The translations under genes were made by a program, and so were the position numbers. The notes under the pieces were generated by a model, which was not told where the DNA came from, did not search any database, and saw only the letters and a program-made list of their open reading frames with translations. From Aquimarina atlantica (GTDB lineage: Bacteria; Bacteroidota; Bacteroidia; Flavobacteriales; Flavobacteriaceae): a stretch of DNA of 64,000 nucleotides. Below, piece by piece: positions 53,235 to 62,409 of this stretch. Position 1 is the first letter of the stretch; each line of letters starts with the position of its first letter. The stretch lies in NCBI RefSeq assembly GCF_000626715.1, contig NZ_AQRA01000015.1, forward strand, positions 1-64,000, in the 5' to 3' direction.

Positions 53235-55148
53235 ATGAGTAAAATAATAGGAATAGACTTAGGGACAACCAACTCTTGTGTTTCTGTAATGGAAGGTAAT
53301 GAGCCTGTAGTAATCCCTAATGCCGAAGGTAAAAGAACTACCCCTTCTGTAATTGCTTTTGTAGAAGGAGGAGAAATTAAAGTAGGAGATCCTGCAAAAC
53401 GTCAAGCGGTTACAAATCCAACTAAGACTATCTCTTCTATTAAGAGATTTATGGGAAATAAATTCTCAGAATCTTCAAAAGAAGCTGAAAGAGCAGCCTA
53501 TAAAGTGGTAAAAGGAGATAATGATACGCCTCGAGTAGATATCGATGGGCGCTTATATACACCACAAGAATTATCTGCAATGACACTTCAGAAAATGAAG
53601 AAAACAGCAGAGGATTATCTTGGACAGGATGTAACCAGTGCAGTAATTACTGTACCTGCTTACTTTAATGATGCGCAACGTCAAGCTACCAAAGAAGCTG
53701 GTGAGATTGCTGGTCTTAAAGTAGAACGAATTATTAATGAGCCTACAGCAGCAGCGTTGGCTTATGGACTTGATAAAAAAGGTACAGATCAAAAGATTGT
53801 AGTATTTGACTTTGGTGGAGGTACACATGATGTGTCGATACTCGAATTAGGAGACGGAGTTTTTGAAGTACTATCTACAGATGGAGATACACACTTAGGA
53901 GGAGATGATGTAGATCAAAAAATAATTGATTGGTTAGCAGAAGAGTTTAAGGCAGATGAAAACATGGATCTGAGACAAGACCCTATGGCATTACAACGTC
54001 TTAAAGAAGCTGCAGAAAAAGCTAAAATAGAATTATCATCTTCTTCGCAAACAGAGATTAATCTACCTTATGTTACTGCTACTTCTAGTGGACCAAAACA
54101 CTTAGTGAGATCATTAACCAGATCAAAATTTGATCAATTAATAGATGATTTAGTAAAACGTACAATAGAGCCTTGTCGTACCGCACTTAAAAGTGCAGGA
54201 TTATCAACTAGTGATATCGACGAAATTATATTAGTAGGAGGATCTACACGTATTCCTGCAGTACAAGAAGCGGTAGAAAAGTTTTTCGGGAAATCACCAA
54301 GTAAAGGAGTAAACCCTGATGAGGTTGTAGCGGTTGGAGCAGCAATTCAAGGAGGAGTATTAACCGGAGATGTTAAAGATGTACTTTTATTAGATGTAAC
54401 TCCACTTTCTCTTGGTATCGAAACAATGGGTAACGTAATGACTAAGCTTATTGAAGCTAACACTACAATCCCTACCAAGAAATCGCAAGTGTTTTCTACA
54501 GCTGCAGATAATCAGCCATCGGTAGAGATTCATGTATTACAAGGTGAGCGCCCAATGGCAGCAGATAACAAAACAATTGGTCGTTTTCATTTAGATGGAA
54601 TTCCACCAGCACAGCGAGGAGTACCACAAATTGAGGTTACCTTTGATATCGATGCTAATGGTATCATCAAAGTTTCCGCTACAGATAAAGCTACAAACAA
54701 ATCTCAGGATATTCGTATCGAAGCTTCTTCTGGATTAACAGAGGAGGAAATCGAGAAAATGAAAAAAGAAGCTGAGGCTAATGCAGAGGCTGATAAAGCA
54801 GCAAAAGAAACTGCGGATAAGCTTAATGAAGCAGATGGAATGATCTTCCAGACAGAAAAGCAACTTAAAGAATTTGGGGATAAATTATCAGATGATAAGA
54901 AAAAACCAATCGAAGAAGCTTTAGAAGAATTGAAAAAAGCATACGAGTCTAAAGATTTGGCTTTAATTCAACCTGCTCTTGATAAAATCAATGAAGCATG
55001 GAAAGTCGCTAGCGAAGAAATGTATAAAGCTCAGGCAGAAGCACAACAGAACGGGCAACCCGGTCCTGATGCAGGAGCAGACCAATCTTCTGGTGATGAT
55101 TCTGAAGGAAGTGACGTAGAAGATGTTGACTTTGAAGAAGTAAAGTAA
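53235..55148 (+). CDS. dnaK: Chaperone DnaK (Hsp70)
   Basis: 637 residues, complete: the actin-like ATPase domain (IGIDLGTTNSCVSVMEG, INEPTAAALAYGLDKK, FDFGGGTHDVSILELG, VGGSTRIPAVQ), linker DVLLLDVTPLSLGIETMG, substrate-binding domain and helical lid ending in an acidic tail (DVEDVDFEEVK). It refolds proteins with DnaJ and GrpE, which are not in this window. A strong terminator follows, so dnaK is monocistronic here, unlike the grpE-dnaK-dnaJ arrangement of many bacteria. Confidence 0.98.
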   Translation: MSKIIGIDLGTTNSCVSVMEGNEPVVIPNAEGKRTTPSVIAFVEGGEIKVGDPAKRQAVTNPTKTISSIKRFMGNKFSESSKEAERAAYKVVKGDNDTPRVDIDGRLYTPQELSAMTLQKMKKTAEDYLGQDVTSAVITVPAYFNDAQRQATKEAGEIAGLKVERIINEPTAAALAYGLDKKGTDQKIVVFDFGGGTHDVSILELGDGVFEVLSTDGDTHLGGDDVDQKIIDWLAEEFKADENMDLRQDPMALQRLKEAAEKAKIELSSSSQTEINLPYVTATSSGPKHLVRSLTRSKFDQLIDDLVKRTIEPCRTALKSAGLSTSDIDEIILVGGSTRIPAVQEAVEKFFGKSPSKGVNPDEVVAVGAAIQGGVLTGDVKDVLLLDVTPLSLGIETMGNVMTKLIEANTTIPTKKSQVFSTAADNQPSVEIHVLQGERPMAADNKTIGRFHLDGIPPAQRGVPQIEVTFDIDANGIIKVSATDKATNKSQDIRIEASSGLTEEEIEKMKKEAEANAEADKAAKETADKLNEADGMIFQTEKQLKEFGDKLSDDKKKPIEEALEELKKAYESKDLALIQPALDKINEAWKVASEEMYKAQAEAQQNGQPGPDAGADQSSGDDSEGSDVEDVDFEEVK

Positions 55149-55170
55149 GCATAAGCTAGTTTAAATAATT

Positions 55171-55203
55171 AAAAAATGCGTAGCCAAAAGCTACGCATTT
55201 TTT
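55171..55203 (+). terminator. Intrinsic terminator after dnaK
   Basis: AAAAAATGCGTAG (55171-55183) pairs perfectly with CTACGCATTTTTT (55191-55203) around a 7-base loop, ending in a T run. Confidence 0.92.
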
Positions 55204-55341
55204 GTTGTGTTATGCTGTACTAGTTATATTTTTTTAAATTTTATATCCCGTGAACTGTAACAATATAAAAAGAGCTTTGTCTTTTGATAATAGATAGAGT
55301 GATCTATTCATAACTAAATTCTTCATCTAAATTATATAAAT

Positions 55342-56076
55342 ATGAAAACACAAAACATTAATATTACAATGTTGCTATGCATGGTAATAACTTTGCTTAC
55401 TATTAATCCAGTGATAGCTCAAAAAAAAATAAAGGGCAATGGCAATGTTGTTACCCAGGAGAGAACAATATCTTCTTTTAATGAAATCATCGTAAATGGG
55501 GTGTATAATGTATACCTTACTCAAGGGCAAAATGAATCTGTGAAAGTAGAAACTGATGAGAACCTGCAAGAAGCTGTAATTGTTAAAAACAAAGGGAATG
55601 CACTAGTCTTAGGCTGGAAAAAAGGAATAAATGTGAAAAGAAAAACCAAAATGAACGTTTATGTCACGCTAAAAGATATTGCAAAACTAGAGGTGAAAGG
55701 AGTAGGGAATGTTAACACTTCTTCTAAACTATCCTTAAATACATTAGATATTGAAGCATCTGGAGTAGGAAATACGTCTTTAGAATTGGATTGTAAGCAA
55801 TTAGATGGTGAGATTTCTATGGTAGGTAATTTTACTTTGAAAGGAAAAGTTACTGAAGTAATACTTGATAATAATGGAACAGGTGCTTTAAGAGCTTTTG
55901 ATTTGGTTGCCCAGAAATTAGAGGTTAATAATTCTGGTATCGGAAAAGTAGAAGTAAATGCACAACAAGAAATAAGCATAACTTCTTCTGGTATTGGTAG
56001 TGTTTATTATAAAGGAAATGCTAAAACAACAAAATTAGACCATCGAGGGATGGGTAAAATAAAAAAGGTAGATTAA
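55342..56076 (+). CDS. Secreted head GIN domain (DUF2807) protein
   Basis: 244 residues with a signal peptide (about 1-27, ending VIAQ). The remainder is a right-handed beta-solenoid-like auto-transporter adhesin fold of the DUF2807 group: FNEIIVNGVYNVYLTQGQNESVKVE, then repeated short strands (LEVKGVGNVNTSS, LDIEASGVGNTSLEL, LEVNNSGIGKVEV, ITSSGIGSVYYKG), with a G-x-G turn each ~20 residues. Common in Bacteroidota envelopes; function unknown. Single gene. Confidence 0.88.
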   Translation: MKTQNINITMLLCMVITLLTINPVIAQKKIKGNGNVVTQERTISSFNEIIVNGVYNVYLTQGQNESVKVETDENLQEAVIVKNKGNALVLGWKKGINVKRKTKMNVYVTLKDIAKLEVKGVGNVNTSSKLSLNTLDIEASGVGNTSLELDCKQLDGEISMVGNFTLKGKVTEVILDNNGTGALRAFDLVAQKLEVNNSGIGKVEVNAQQEISITSSGIGSVYYKGNAKTTKLDHRGMGKIKKVD

Positions 56077-56118
56077 ATACAGAATAATTTAAGTGTTACT
56101 ATTCTTTATCTGTCATAT

Positions 56119-56140
56119 AGAGCCCTGATATCAGGGCTCT
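56119..56140. terminator. 22-base perfect palindrome between convergent genes
   Basis: AGAGCCCTGAT and its exact complement (56119-56140) sit between the ends of two convergent genes. No T run follows, but the GC-rich stem could stop transcription from both sides. Confidence 0.6.
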
Positions 56141-56149
56141 GGGCAGATA

Positions 56150-56824
56150 TTACGAACGAATTCTTTTTAACCCTTCTTTTTCAGATAAAGGCTTCAGATT
56201 AGTATTGGTTATAAAGTTTACTACAGCATCAGGATTTACTTTTGAGTATTCTCGCAATGCCCAACCGATAGCTTTCTTAATAAAGAATTCATTAGAGGAT
56301 TTATGTTGCTCACAAAGACTACATAATAATTGATAATCCGTTTTATCCTTGTATCCTAATTGAAATAAGATCGCACTTCGGTTAAGCCACATCTTATCAG
56401 AGTTTGAGAATTTCTCAATAACAAAGTGTATTTGATTTGGGAATTGCAATAAATACTTCCCTAAAATATGTTTTGCTATAAAATCAACCGAATCCCACCA
56501 GGAGTTAGTGGTAATCAGTTGTTCTATAAAATCAATGTCACCAATGTTATATTGCTTTTTTAAGAACCGATCGACCAATTCCATAGCGCAATAATGAAGT
56601 TCTCGTTGGGGTTTTTTATAAAGTACATTTGCGATACTAATTACATTATCACGAGTTAGAGCAGGTGTATATTGAAGAATAACATCTTTTAGAAGCGATT
56701 TTCTTAGAGGGGCTTTTATGCCATAATAAGAAAAACGATTTTTCATATAAGCTTCCATGCGTACTGCTTCTTTAGTATTAGCATGGTTTTGAAGTATAGA
56801 AATTAAAGAAGTTGTAAAATCCAT
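56150..56824 (-). CDS. DNA alkylation repair protein, AlkD-like HEAT-repeat glycosylase family
   Basis: 224 residues of alpha-helical HEAT-like repeats matching the AlkC/AlkD group: YMKNRFSYYGIKAPLRKSLLKD, LHYCAMELVDRFLKKQYN, NSWWDSVDFIAKHILG (the conserved W-D and catalytic-type Asp), MWLNRSAILFQLGYKDKTD, FFIKKAIGWALREYSKVNPDAV. AlkD excises N3- and N7-alkylated purines. Activity is inferred from the family; several members have no demonstrated glycosylase activity. It is 12 bases downstream of ggt. Confidence 0.88.
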   Translation of the reverse strand: MDFTTSLISILQNHANTKEAVRMEAYMKNRFSYYGIKAPLRKSLLKDVILQYTPALTRDNVISIANVLYKKPQRELHYCAMELVDRFLKKQYNIGDIDFIEQLITTNSWWDSVDFIAKHILGKYLLQFPNQIHFVIEKFSNSDKMWLNRSAILFQLGYKDKTDYQLLCSLCEQHKSSNEFFIKKAIGWALREYSKVNPDAVVNFITNTNLKPLSEKEGLKRIRS

Positions 56825-56835
56825 GTTTTTGTAGA

Positions 56836-58551
56836 CTAAAATCCTATTGCTGTATCATCTCCTCTTTTATCTGCTCCACCTTCCAGCCTTCCGTCGGGGA
56901 GAACAAGAATACCATCAACCTTACCTATGATTTTAGAATCTTCTTCATTAATTTGATACCCTTTTTGCCGTAGGCTATCTAGTAGAGTATTATCAAATGA
57001 TTCTGGTTCAAATACTACTACATCTGGTAACCACTGATGATGAAACCTTGGAGCGTTGACCGCATCCTGCATAGTCATTCCGTATTCTTTCACATTTAAG
57101 ATAGTCTGCAGTACCGAAGTAATAATGGTAGATCCGCCGGGAGTACCTACCGACATCCAAAATTTTCCATCTTTCTCTACAATCGTCGGAGTCATAGAAC
57201 TTAGCATTCTTTTTTCAGGAACTATAGCATTGGCTTCGGCACCTGTTAATCCAAACATATTGGGTACACCGGGTTTGGCGCTAAAATCATCCATTTCATT
57301 ATTTAGAAAGAAACCTAATTCTGGAACATATAATTTTGAACCATAGGCTCCGTTAAGTGTTGTTGTTACAGAAATAGCATTTCCGAACTGATCTACAATA
57401 GAATAGTGGGTAGTTTCATCACTTTCATATCCAGGAATGCTACCATGATTAATATCTGAAGATAATGTAGCCTTGTCAAAGCTAAAATCCAGCATACGAT
57501 CAGAAAGATAGGATTCATTCATTAATGTATCGATAGGGATTTTTACAAAATCAGGATCTCCCAAATAAAAACTGCGATCTGCATACGCTCTTCGTTCTGC
57601 TTCTGTAATTACCTGTATACTTTTAAGAGAATTATGACCATAGCTACTTAGATCATACGGCTCGATCATTTTCATAATCTGAGCAAGGCATATACCACCA
57701 CTCGAAGGAGGAGACATAGAAGTTATACTTAGGTTTTTATACTGAAACTGTACTGGTTTACGCCATTTTGCTTTATATTTTGCCAAATCATCCATAGTGA
57801 TAATACCTCCTTGGGATTGAATGAAATCAACCAATTTTTGACCAGATTCTCCTTTATACAGCTCATCAACTCCATTTTTTATAATTCTCTCTAGTGTTTC
57901 GGCTAGTTTTAAGTTTTTTAAGGTGTCTTTGGCTTTATATCCTTTGAGTAGCGGAATTGTATCTTCATTAGCTTCAAGAAACAAATCTTTATAACGAAGA
58001 AAACGCTTTTCTTGTTTTTCGGTAACCACAAAACCTCTTTTAGCCAATTGCACTACAGGTGTAAGGATATCTTCTATTGGTAGAGAGCCAAATTTTTGAT
58101 GCACTTCAAAAATACCAGCAACAGTTCCGGGAACACCGACTGCCATGGCTCCCAACTGGCTTTTTTTAGGAATAAATTCTCCTTTCTCATCCAGATACAT
58201 ATCTTTAGTAGCAGCCAGAGGTCCTTTTTCTCTATAATCCAAAGCACCAGTTTCACCATTAGCTTTTCGGTATACCATAAATCCGCCGCCTCCCAGGTTT
58301 CCTGCAACAGGATATGTAACCGCTAGAGCCATCGCTGTACCAACCATAGCATCAAAAGCATTTCCTCCTTTTTTCATGATATCTGCTCCAATTTTTGAAG
58401 CTTCCTCACGTGCAGAAACAACCATGGCTTTTTGAGTAACAAGACCAACAACTGGTTTGATCTCTTGCTTTACTTCTGTATTGGTTTTACAAGAAAAACT
58501 TGTGACAAGTAAAGCGACATAAAATAAATCTCTAATGGATCTTATATTCAT
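56836..58551 (-). CDS. ggt: Gamma-glutamyltransferase, lipoprotein form
   Basis: 571 residues with a lipoprotein signal (VTSFSC|KTN). The Ntn-hydrolase self-cleavage site is in DETTHYSIVDQFGNAISVTTTLNG, where the second Thr becomes the catalytic N-terminus of the small subunit. GMVTKA-like N-terminal features and the C-terminal SVGTPGGSTIITSVLQ are also present. It hydrolyses glutathione and transfers gamma-glutamyl groups, probably in the periplasm. The first codons overlap the end of the acyl carrier protein phosphodiesterase-like gene by 4 bases, so the three genes at 56150-59135 form an operon. Confidence 0.95.
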   Translation of the reverse strand: MNIRSIRDLFYVALLVTSFSCKTNTEVKQEIKPVVGLVTQKAMVVSAREEASKIGADIMKKGGNAFDAMVGTAMALAVTYPVAGNLGGGGFMVYRKANGETGALDYREKGPLAATKDMYLDEKGEFIPKKSQLGAMAVGVPGTVAGIFEVHQKFGSLPIEDILTPVVQLAKRGFVVTEKQEKRFLRYKDLFLEANEDTIPLLKGYKAKDTLKNLKLAETLERIIKNGVDELYKGESGQKLVDFIQSQGGIITMDDLAKYKAKWRKPVQFQYKNLSITSMSPPSSGGICLAQIMKMIEPYDLSSYGHNSLKSIQVITEAERRAYADRSFYLGDPDFVKIPIDTLMNESYLSDRMLDFSFDKATLSSDINHGSIPGYESDETTHYSIVDQFGNAISVTTTLNGAYGSKLYVPELGFFLNNEMDDFSAKPGVPNMFGLTGAEANAIVPEKRMLSSMTPTIVEKDGKFWMSVGTPGGSTIITSVLQTILNVKEYGMTMQDAVNAPRFHHQWLPDVVVFEPESFDNTLLDSLRQKGYQINEEDSKIIGKVDGILVLPDGRLEGGADKRGDDTAIGF

Positions 58552-59135
58552 AATATTCTTATTTCATTTTTAGTATACAGTTCTAATTCTTCAAAAAAAG
58601 AACGAAATTCTTTATCAAAATCAGTGTAATATTGTTCGAGTTCGATAACTGCAAAATTCATCTTAGATCTATTTTTTGTTCTCTGATTCATTTGATACAA
58701 TATAGTGCCAATACCTTGAATCGTAGAATAGTTAAGAAGCCAGTTGTCTTTAATCATATAGGGCATAAAGTTTTGAATCTGTTTAGGTAAAACTTCATGA
58801 TATTCATATAATAAATCATAAAACTCTGCTACATACGTTTCGAGAGGAATATCGGAGTATTCTTTCCAATTAGCTGCCAGAAAATGATCATAAAGAACAT
58901 CTACGATTACAGTGCTGTAATGCCTGTATTTTGGAAATAGCCGGGATACACTTTTTCTTACAATGGCATGAGTATCTGTATAGGAATCAATTTTACGATG
59001 CAAGGTAATACCTTGCTGAATACGATTTGAATATTGTAATAGTTGTTTTTTTCCTTTAACAGAGTCTGCGATAAAATTACCTATTTTAAGTTCTTGGTCT
59101 TCACCAGAAAGATATATATGGGCTAGAAAATTCAT
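58548..59135 (-). CDS. ACP phosphodiesterase-like protein (AcpH/DUF479 family)
   Basis: 195 residues. The opening MNFLAHIYLSGEDQELKIGNFIADSVKG, and the later HRKIDSYTDTHAIVRKSVSRLF and VDVLYDHFLAANWKEYS stretches, fit the AcpH family of HD-like metal enzymes that remove 4'-phosphopantetheine from acyl carrier protein; the His and Asp residues in these motifs are the presumed metal ligands. It precedes ggt and overlaps it by 4 bases, but no functional link is evident. Confidence 0.85.
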   Translation of the reverse strand: MNFLAHIYLSGEDQELKIGNFIADSVKGKKQLLQYSNRIQQGITLHRKIDSYTDTHAIVRKSVSRLFPKYRHYSTVIVDVLYDHFLAANWKEYSDIPLETYVAEFYDLLYEYHEVLPKQIQNFMPYMIKDNWLLNYSTIQGIGTILYQMNQRTKNRSKMNFAVIELEQYYTDFDKEFRSFFEELELYTKNEIRIL

Positions 59136-59569
59136 TGGGTTAAAATACGATTTTTTAAATACTAATATCTATAAATTGTAGTTGTTTATATGGCAAAAAG
59201 TATTGCTTACAAAAAAATAAAGACTAACAGTTATAACACATTACTTTTGGTGATATACCTAAAAACATAAATGATGAGATGCGCCATGTTTTTCTTTCGC
59301 AATTATTGTATCGCATTTATTTTGTAATAAAAAAACATTTAGTAATGATTTTAATACTTTTTATGTGACTATAGCGGATAAAGGATGTATTGAAATTGTT
59401 GAAAACGAATTGTAACACTTCGAATATGCTATAGAAGGAAAGCTTATTGTTCTATAAGTCATTAATTTATAGAAAAACTAATTGTGTTTATAAAATTATA
59501 ACTTATTAAATTGTTGCTGTTTGTCATATCTTGTACATTTGTTCGAAATAGAAAAATCAATCAAAGTAT
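59136..59569. other. Intergenic region with the glmM promoter
   Basis: 434 AT-rich bases between divergent genes. The right end carries the glmM promoter. A 45-codon open stretch (59278-59415) ends in plausible residues (ADKGCIEIVENEL) but has no convincing start. CTATAGC and GCTATAG copies lie about 60 bases apart around 59372-59440. Confidence 0.55.
59514..59542 (+). promoter_or_regulatory. Promoter of glmM
   Basis: TTG (59514-59516), an 18-base spacer, and TACATTTG (59535-59542) match the flavobacterial consensus. The ATG follows 27 bases later. Confidence 0.75.
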
Positions 59570-60958
59570 ATGACATTAATAAAATCGATTTCTGGGATTA
59601 GAGGAACAATCGGAGGAACAGTTGGTGATAATCTTACTCCGGTAGATGCGGTAAAATTTGCTTCGGCTTATGGAAGTTGGCTAAAAAATGAAACCAATAA
59701 AGATCATCCAATTGTGGTCGTTGGTCGCGATGCCAGAATTTCTGGACCTATGATTCAACAATTAGTAATGAACAGTTTGGTTGGATTGGGGATTCATGTT
59801 ATTGATTTAGGACTTTCTACAACACCGACTGTAGAGATTGCTGTTCCTTTAGAAAAAGCAGATGGAGGAATAATCCTTACTGCTAGTCACAATCCAAAAC
59901 AGTGGAATGCTTTGAAGTTACTGAATGATAAGGGAGAATTTTTAAATGCAGAGAATGGTAAAAAGATTTTAGATATAGCAGAAAATGATGAATATGTTTT
60001 TGCAGAGGTTGATGATTTGGGGAGTATCACAATAAATGATACCTATATCGATAAACATATTGAAGAAGTGCTAAATCTATCTCTTGTAGATGCAGAATTG
60101 GTAAGTAAATCTGGTTTCAAAGTTGTTGTAGACGCCGTTAACTCTACAGGAGGTATTGCAATACCGGGATTACTTAAGAAAATGGGAGTAGAGACTATTG
60201 AGCTATACTGTGAGCCTAATGGGCATTTCCCTCATAATCCAGAACCATTAAAAGAACACTTAACAGATTTATCAGAATTAGTAGTTAAGGAGAAGGCAGA
60301 TATGGGAATCACGGTCGATCCTGATGTAGACCGTCTTGCTTTTATGAGTGAGAATGGAGAAATGTTCGGAGAAGAATATACATTAGTGGCCTGTGCCGAT
60401 TTTGTATTAGGAAAAACTGGTGGCAATACTGTTTCTAATTTATCATCAAGTAGAGCGTTAAGAGATGTAACACAAAAACATAATGGTAACTATGAAGCAA
60501 GTGCTGTAGGAGAGGTTAATGTAGTAGAGTTAATGAAAGCAAATAATGCAGTTATCGGTGGCGAAGGTAATGGAGGAATTATATATCCAGAATCACATTA
60601 CGGAAGAGATTCGTTGGTAGGAGTAGCCTTATTTCTAACACACCTGGCAGAAAAGAAATGTAGTGTAAGCGAGTTACGAGATAGTTATCCCTCTTATTTT
60701 ATGAGTAAAAATAAAATTCAGCTAACTCCAGATTTGGATGTTGATGCTATTTTAAAAGGATTTCATTCAAAATATGTTTCAGAAGAGGTTTCTACTGTTG
60801 ATGGCGTAAAAGTAGATTTTGCAGATTGCTGGGTACATTTACGTAAAAGTAATACAGAGCCGATCATTCGTATTTATACCGAAGCCTTGAGCCAGGAAAA
60901 AGCAGATTCATTGGCAGAAGATACGATCGTTACTTTAAAAGAAATAGCTGGAATCTAA
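59570..60958 (+). CDS. glmM: Phosphoglucosamine mutase
   Basis: 462 residues, all four domains of the phosphohexomutase superfamily: phosphoserine loop ILTASHNPKQWNALK, metal loop TVDPDVDRLAFMSENG, sugar-binding GEGNGGIIYPESHYGRD and phosphate-binding RKSNTEPIIRIYTEA. The SISGIRGTIGG opening is typical of the GlmM-like group of Bacteroidota. It isomerises glucosamine 6-phosphate to glucosamine 1-phosphate for peptidoglycan and LPS precursors. A phosphomannomutase/phosphoglucomutase activity cannot be excluded from sequence. Own promoter and terminator. Confidence 0.92.
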   Translation: MTLIKSISGIRGTIGGTVGDNLTPVDAVKFASAYGSWLKNETNKDHPIVVVGRDARISGPMIQQLVMNSLVGLGIHVIDLGLSTTPTVEIAVPLEKADGGIILTASHNPKQWNALKLLNDKGEFLNAENGKKILDIAENDEYVFAEVDDLGSITINDTYIDKHIEEVLNLSLVDAELVSKSGFKVVVDAVNSTGGIAIPGLLKKMGVETIELYCEPNGHFPHNPEPLKEHLTDLSELVVKEKADMGITVDPDVDRLAFMSENGEMFGEEYTLVACADFVLGKTGGNTVSNLSSSRALRDVTQKHNGNYEASAVGEVNVVELMKANNAVIGGEGNGGIIYPESHYGRDSLVGVALFLTHLAEKKCSVSELRDSYPSYFMSKNKIQLTPDLDVDAILKGFHSKYVSEEVSTVDGVKVDFADCWVHLRKSNTEPIIRIYTEALSQEKADSLAEDTIVTLKEIAGI

Positions 60959-61060
60959 AAGTTTAGCCAAACGTATTATTTGCCTAGAGCTTTTCTTTGA
61001 AAAAGTTTATAAAACATTCGAGACCAATTTGTACTAATTTCAAAAGAACTTGTTTATAAT

Positions 61061-61108
61061 ATAAGATATCTGTTTCTATCTTGATCCGAAGTAGATATCT
61101 TATTTTTA
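61061..61108 (+). terminator. Intrinsic terminator after glmM
   Basis: ATAAGATATCT (61061-61071) pairs perfectly with AGATATCTTAT (61093-61103) around 21 bases, and a T run follows. Confidence 0.65.
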
Positions 61109-61133
61109 GATAATTGTGGTTGAATGGTATTCT

Positions 61134-62123
61134 TTATTTATTTTGGCATTTTTCGAGTTCATTAAATAGATTGTCTTCTACAGTAGAGCAGTCAAGCTCA
61201 TTTTTGATACTTGAATCATTATAGACATAAAACCTTTTGAATAACACAAAATTGCTATCGCCAGGCTCTCCTCTTTCATCTATACCAGTTATTCTAACTC
61301 CTTTAGAAGTGCTTTGTGAATATCGTTCTTTATGTCGTAATTTTTCTTTATTTCCTTTGTTATCAATGCTATAGAATTCTTGATCTAGTTGTTGTTCCCA
61401 TATGGTAACAAGAAGATTTCGGGGTCTTTTTAGCTCATTTTTGAGAAGTATAAGCCCATTATCCGGTACATGTATGATACTTCTTCCATTTTTTTTCTGA
61501 GCTTCTATACCGCACTCGGAGTTGTATACTACTCTAATACATCCTTGGAAATTATGAGGGATAAGATATGTTTCTTTATGAAATAGTAGAGGATACATAG
61601 TAATGCCAAATGTTATGAATAGAAAAATAGCGGTGAAGCCTATTGTATAGACAGGTAGTAGGACCAGTCCTAGAATCCCATTATTTATACGCTTGTTTTT
61701 ATGCGATAAAAACAGTTGTAAAAAACTAAATTGCAAGAGGATGGCTATAAAATATATGGCTATCATCCCAGGAAGAACAGTCGAGTTATATACCCCGTAT
61801 CCAATAGCAAATAGAAAGGTAGATAAAAAAGCAATATACCCCCATACCATGGCTAAAAGAGCACTGATAGTGATGATAAAAATAATAACAAGAATTATTT
61901 TTTTATCGTTTAGAAAAGAGAGTATGAGTCTGGCAGAAAAAGCAATACTAATAGCTACGGGAAGTATTCTTACAACAAGCATTGGTATGGCTAGACCAAT
62001 ATCCAGGTTCTCCTTTTGATCTGTAAACAGAAGTATAATCCATAAAACTATGCAACAACTTATTAAATTAAGAATAATACTTAATAAACTAATACTCCAG
62101 TTTTTTTTAATTGTATTCGACAT
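61134..62123 (-). CDS. Multi-pass membrane protein with C-terminal extracytoplasmic domain, unknown function
   Basis: 329 residues, no family recognised with confidence. Residues 1-180 hold about five hydrophobic segments (LLSIILNLISCCIVLWIILLF; AIPMLVVRILPVAISIAFSA; IILVIIFIITISALLAMVWG; and two more). The rest is a soluble beta-rich domain (YLIPHNFQGCIRVVYNSECGIEAQKKNGRSIIHVPDNGLIL) with three to four Cys; it resembles small domains of bacterial lipoproteins that display an IPxGFxG pattern. Single gene without informative neighbours. Confidence 0.7.
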   Translation of the reverse strand: MSNTIKKNWSISLLSIILNLISCCIVLWIILLFTDQKENLDIGLAIPMLVVRILPVAISIAFSARLILSFLNDKKIILVIIFIITISALLAMVWGYIAFLSTFLFAIGYGVYNSTVLPGMIAIYFIAILLQFSFLQLFLSHKNKRINNGILGLVLLPVYTIGFTAIFLFITFGITMYPLLFHKETYLIPHNFQGCIRVVYNSECGIEAQKKNGRSIIHVPDNGLILLKNELKRPRNLLVTIWEQQLDQEFYSIDNKGNKEKLRHKERYSQSTSKGVRITGIDERGEPGDSNFVLFKRFYVYNDSSIKNELDCSTVEDNLFNELEKCQNK

Positions 62124-62409
62124 TTTTGTTTTTGAAATGATATCATTTTTAGAATCTAATTAGGAAGAAGCTTTAGAGTAAAGTTCTTATTAGTAGATAG
62201 GTATATTAGTGATATACGTATTTTAAAGCGAAGATATAGGATATGTTTATGTAATAAACCCCTGAAAACCATGAAATTTCATTACACCATACACCAAAAT
62301 ATAACACTTAATAAATTCTAAAAGATATCGAATTCAGTGAAAAAAATGTAGTTATGAAAGAGTGACAAAATATATGTGATCAAATTTTGTATAAACTTAA
62401 TGTGTTTAT

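Noticed and set aside
59278..59415. A 45-codon open stretch ending ADKGCIEIVENEL upstream of glmM
   Set aside because: No start codon at a sensible place and too short to judge; the coding-like end may be chance or a tiny gene remnant.
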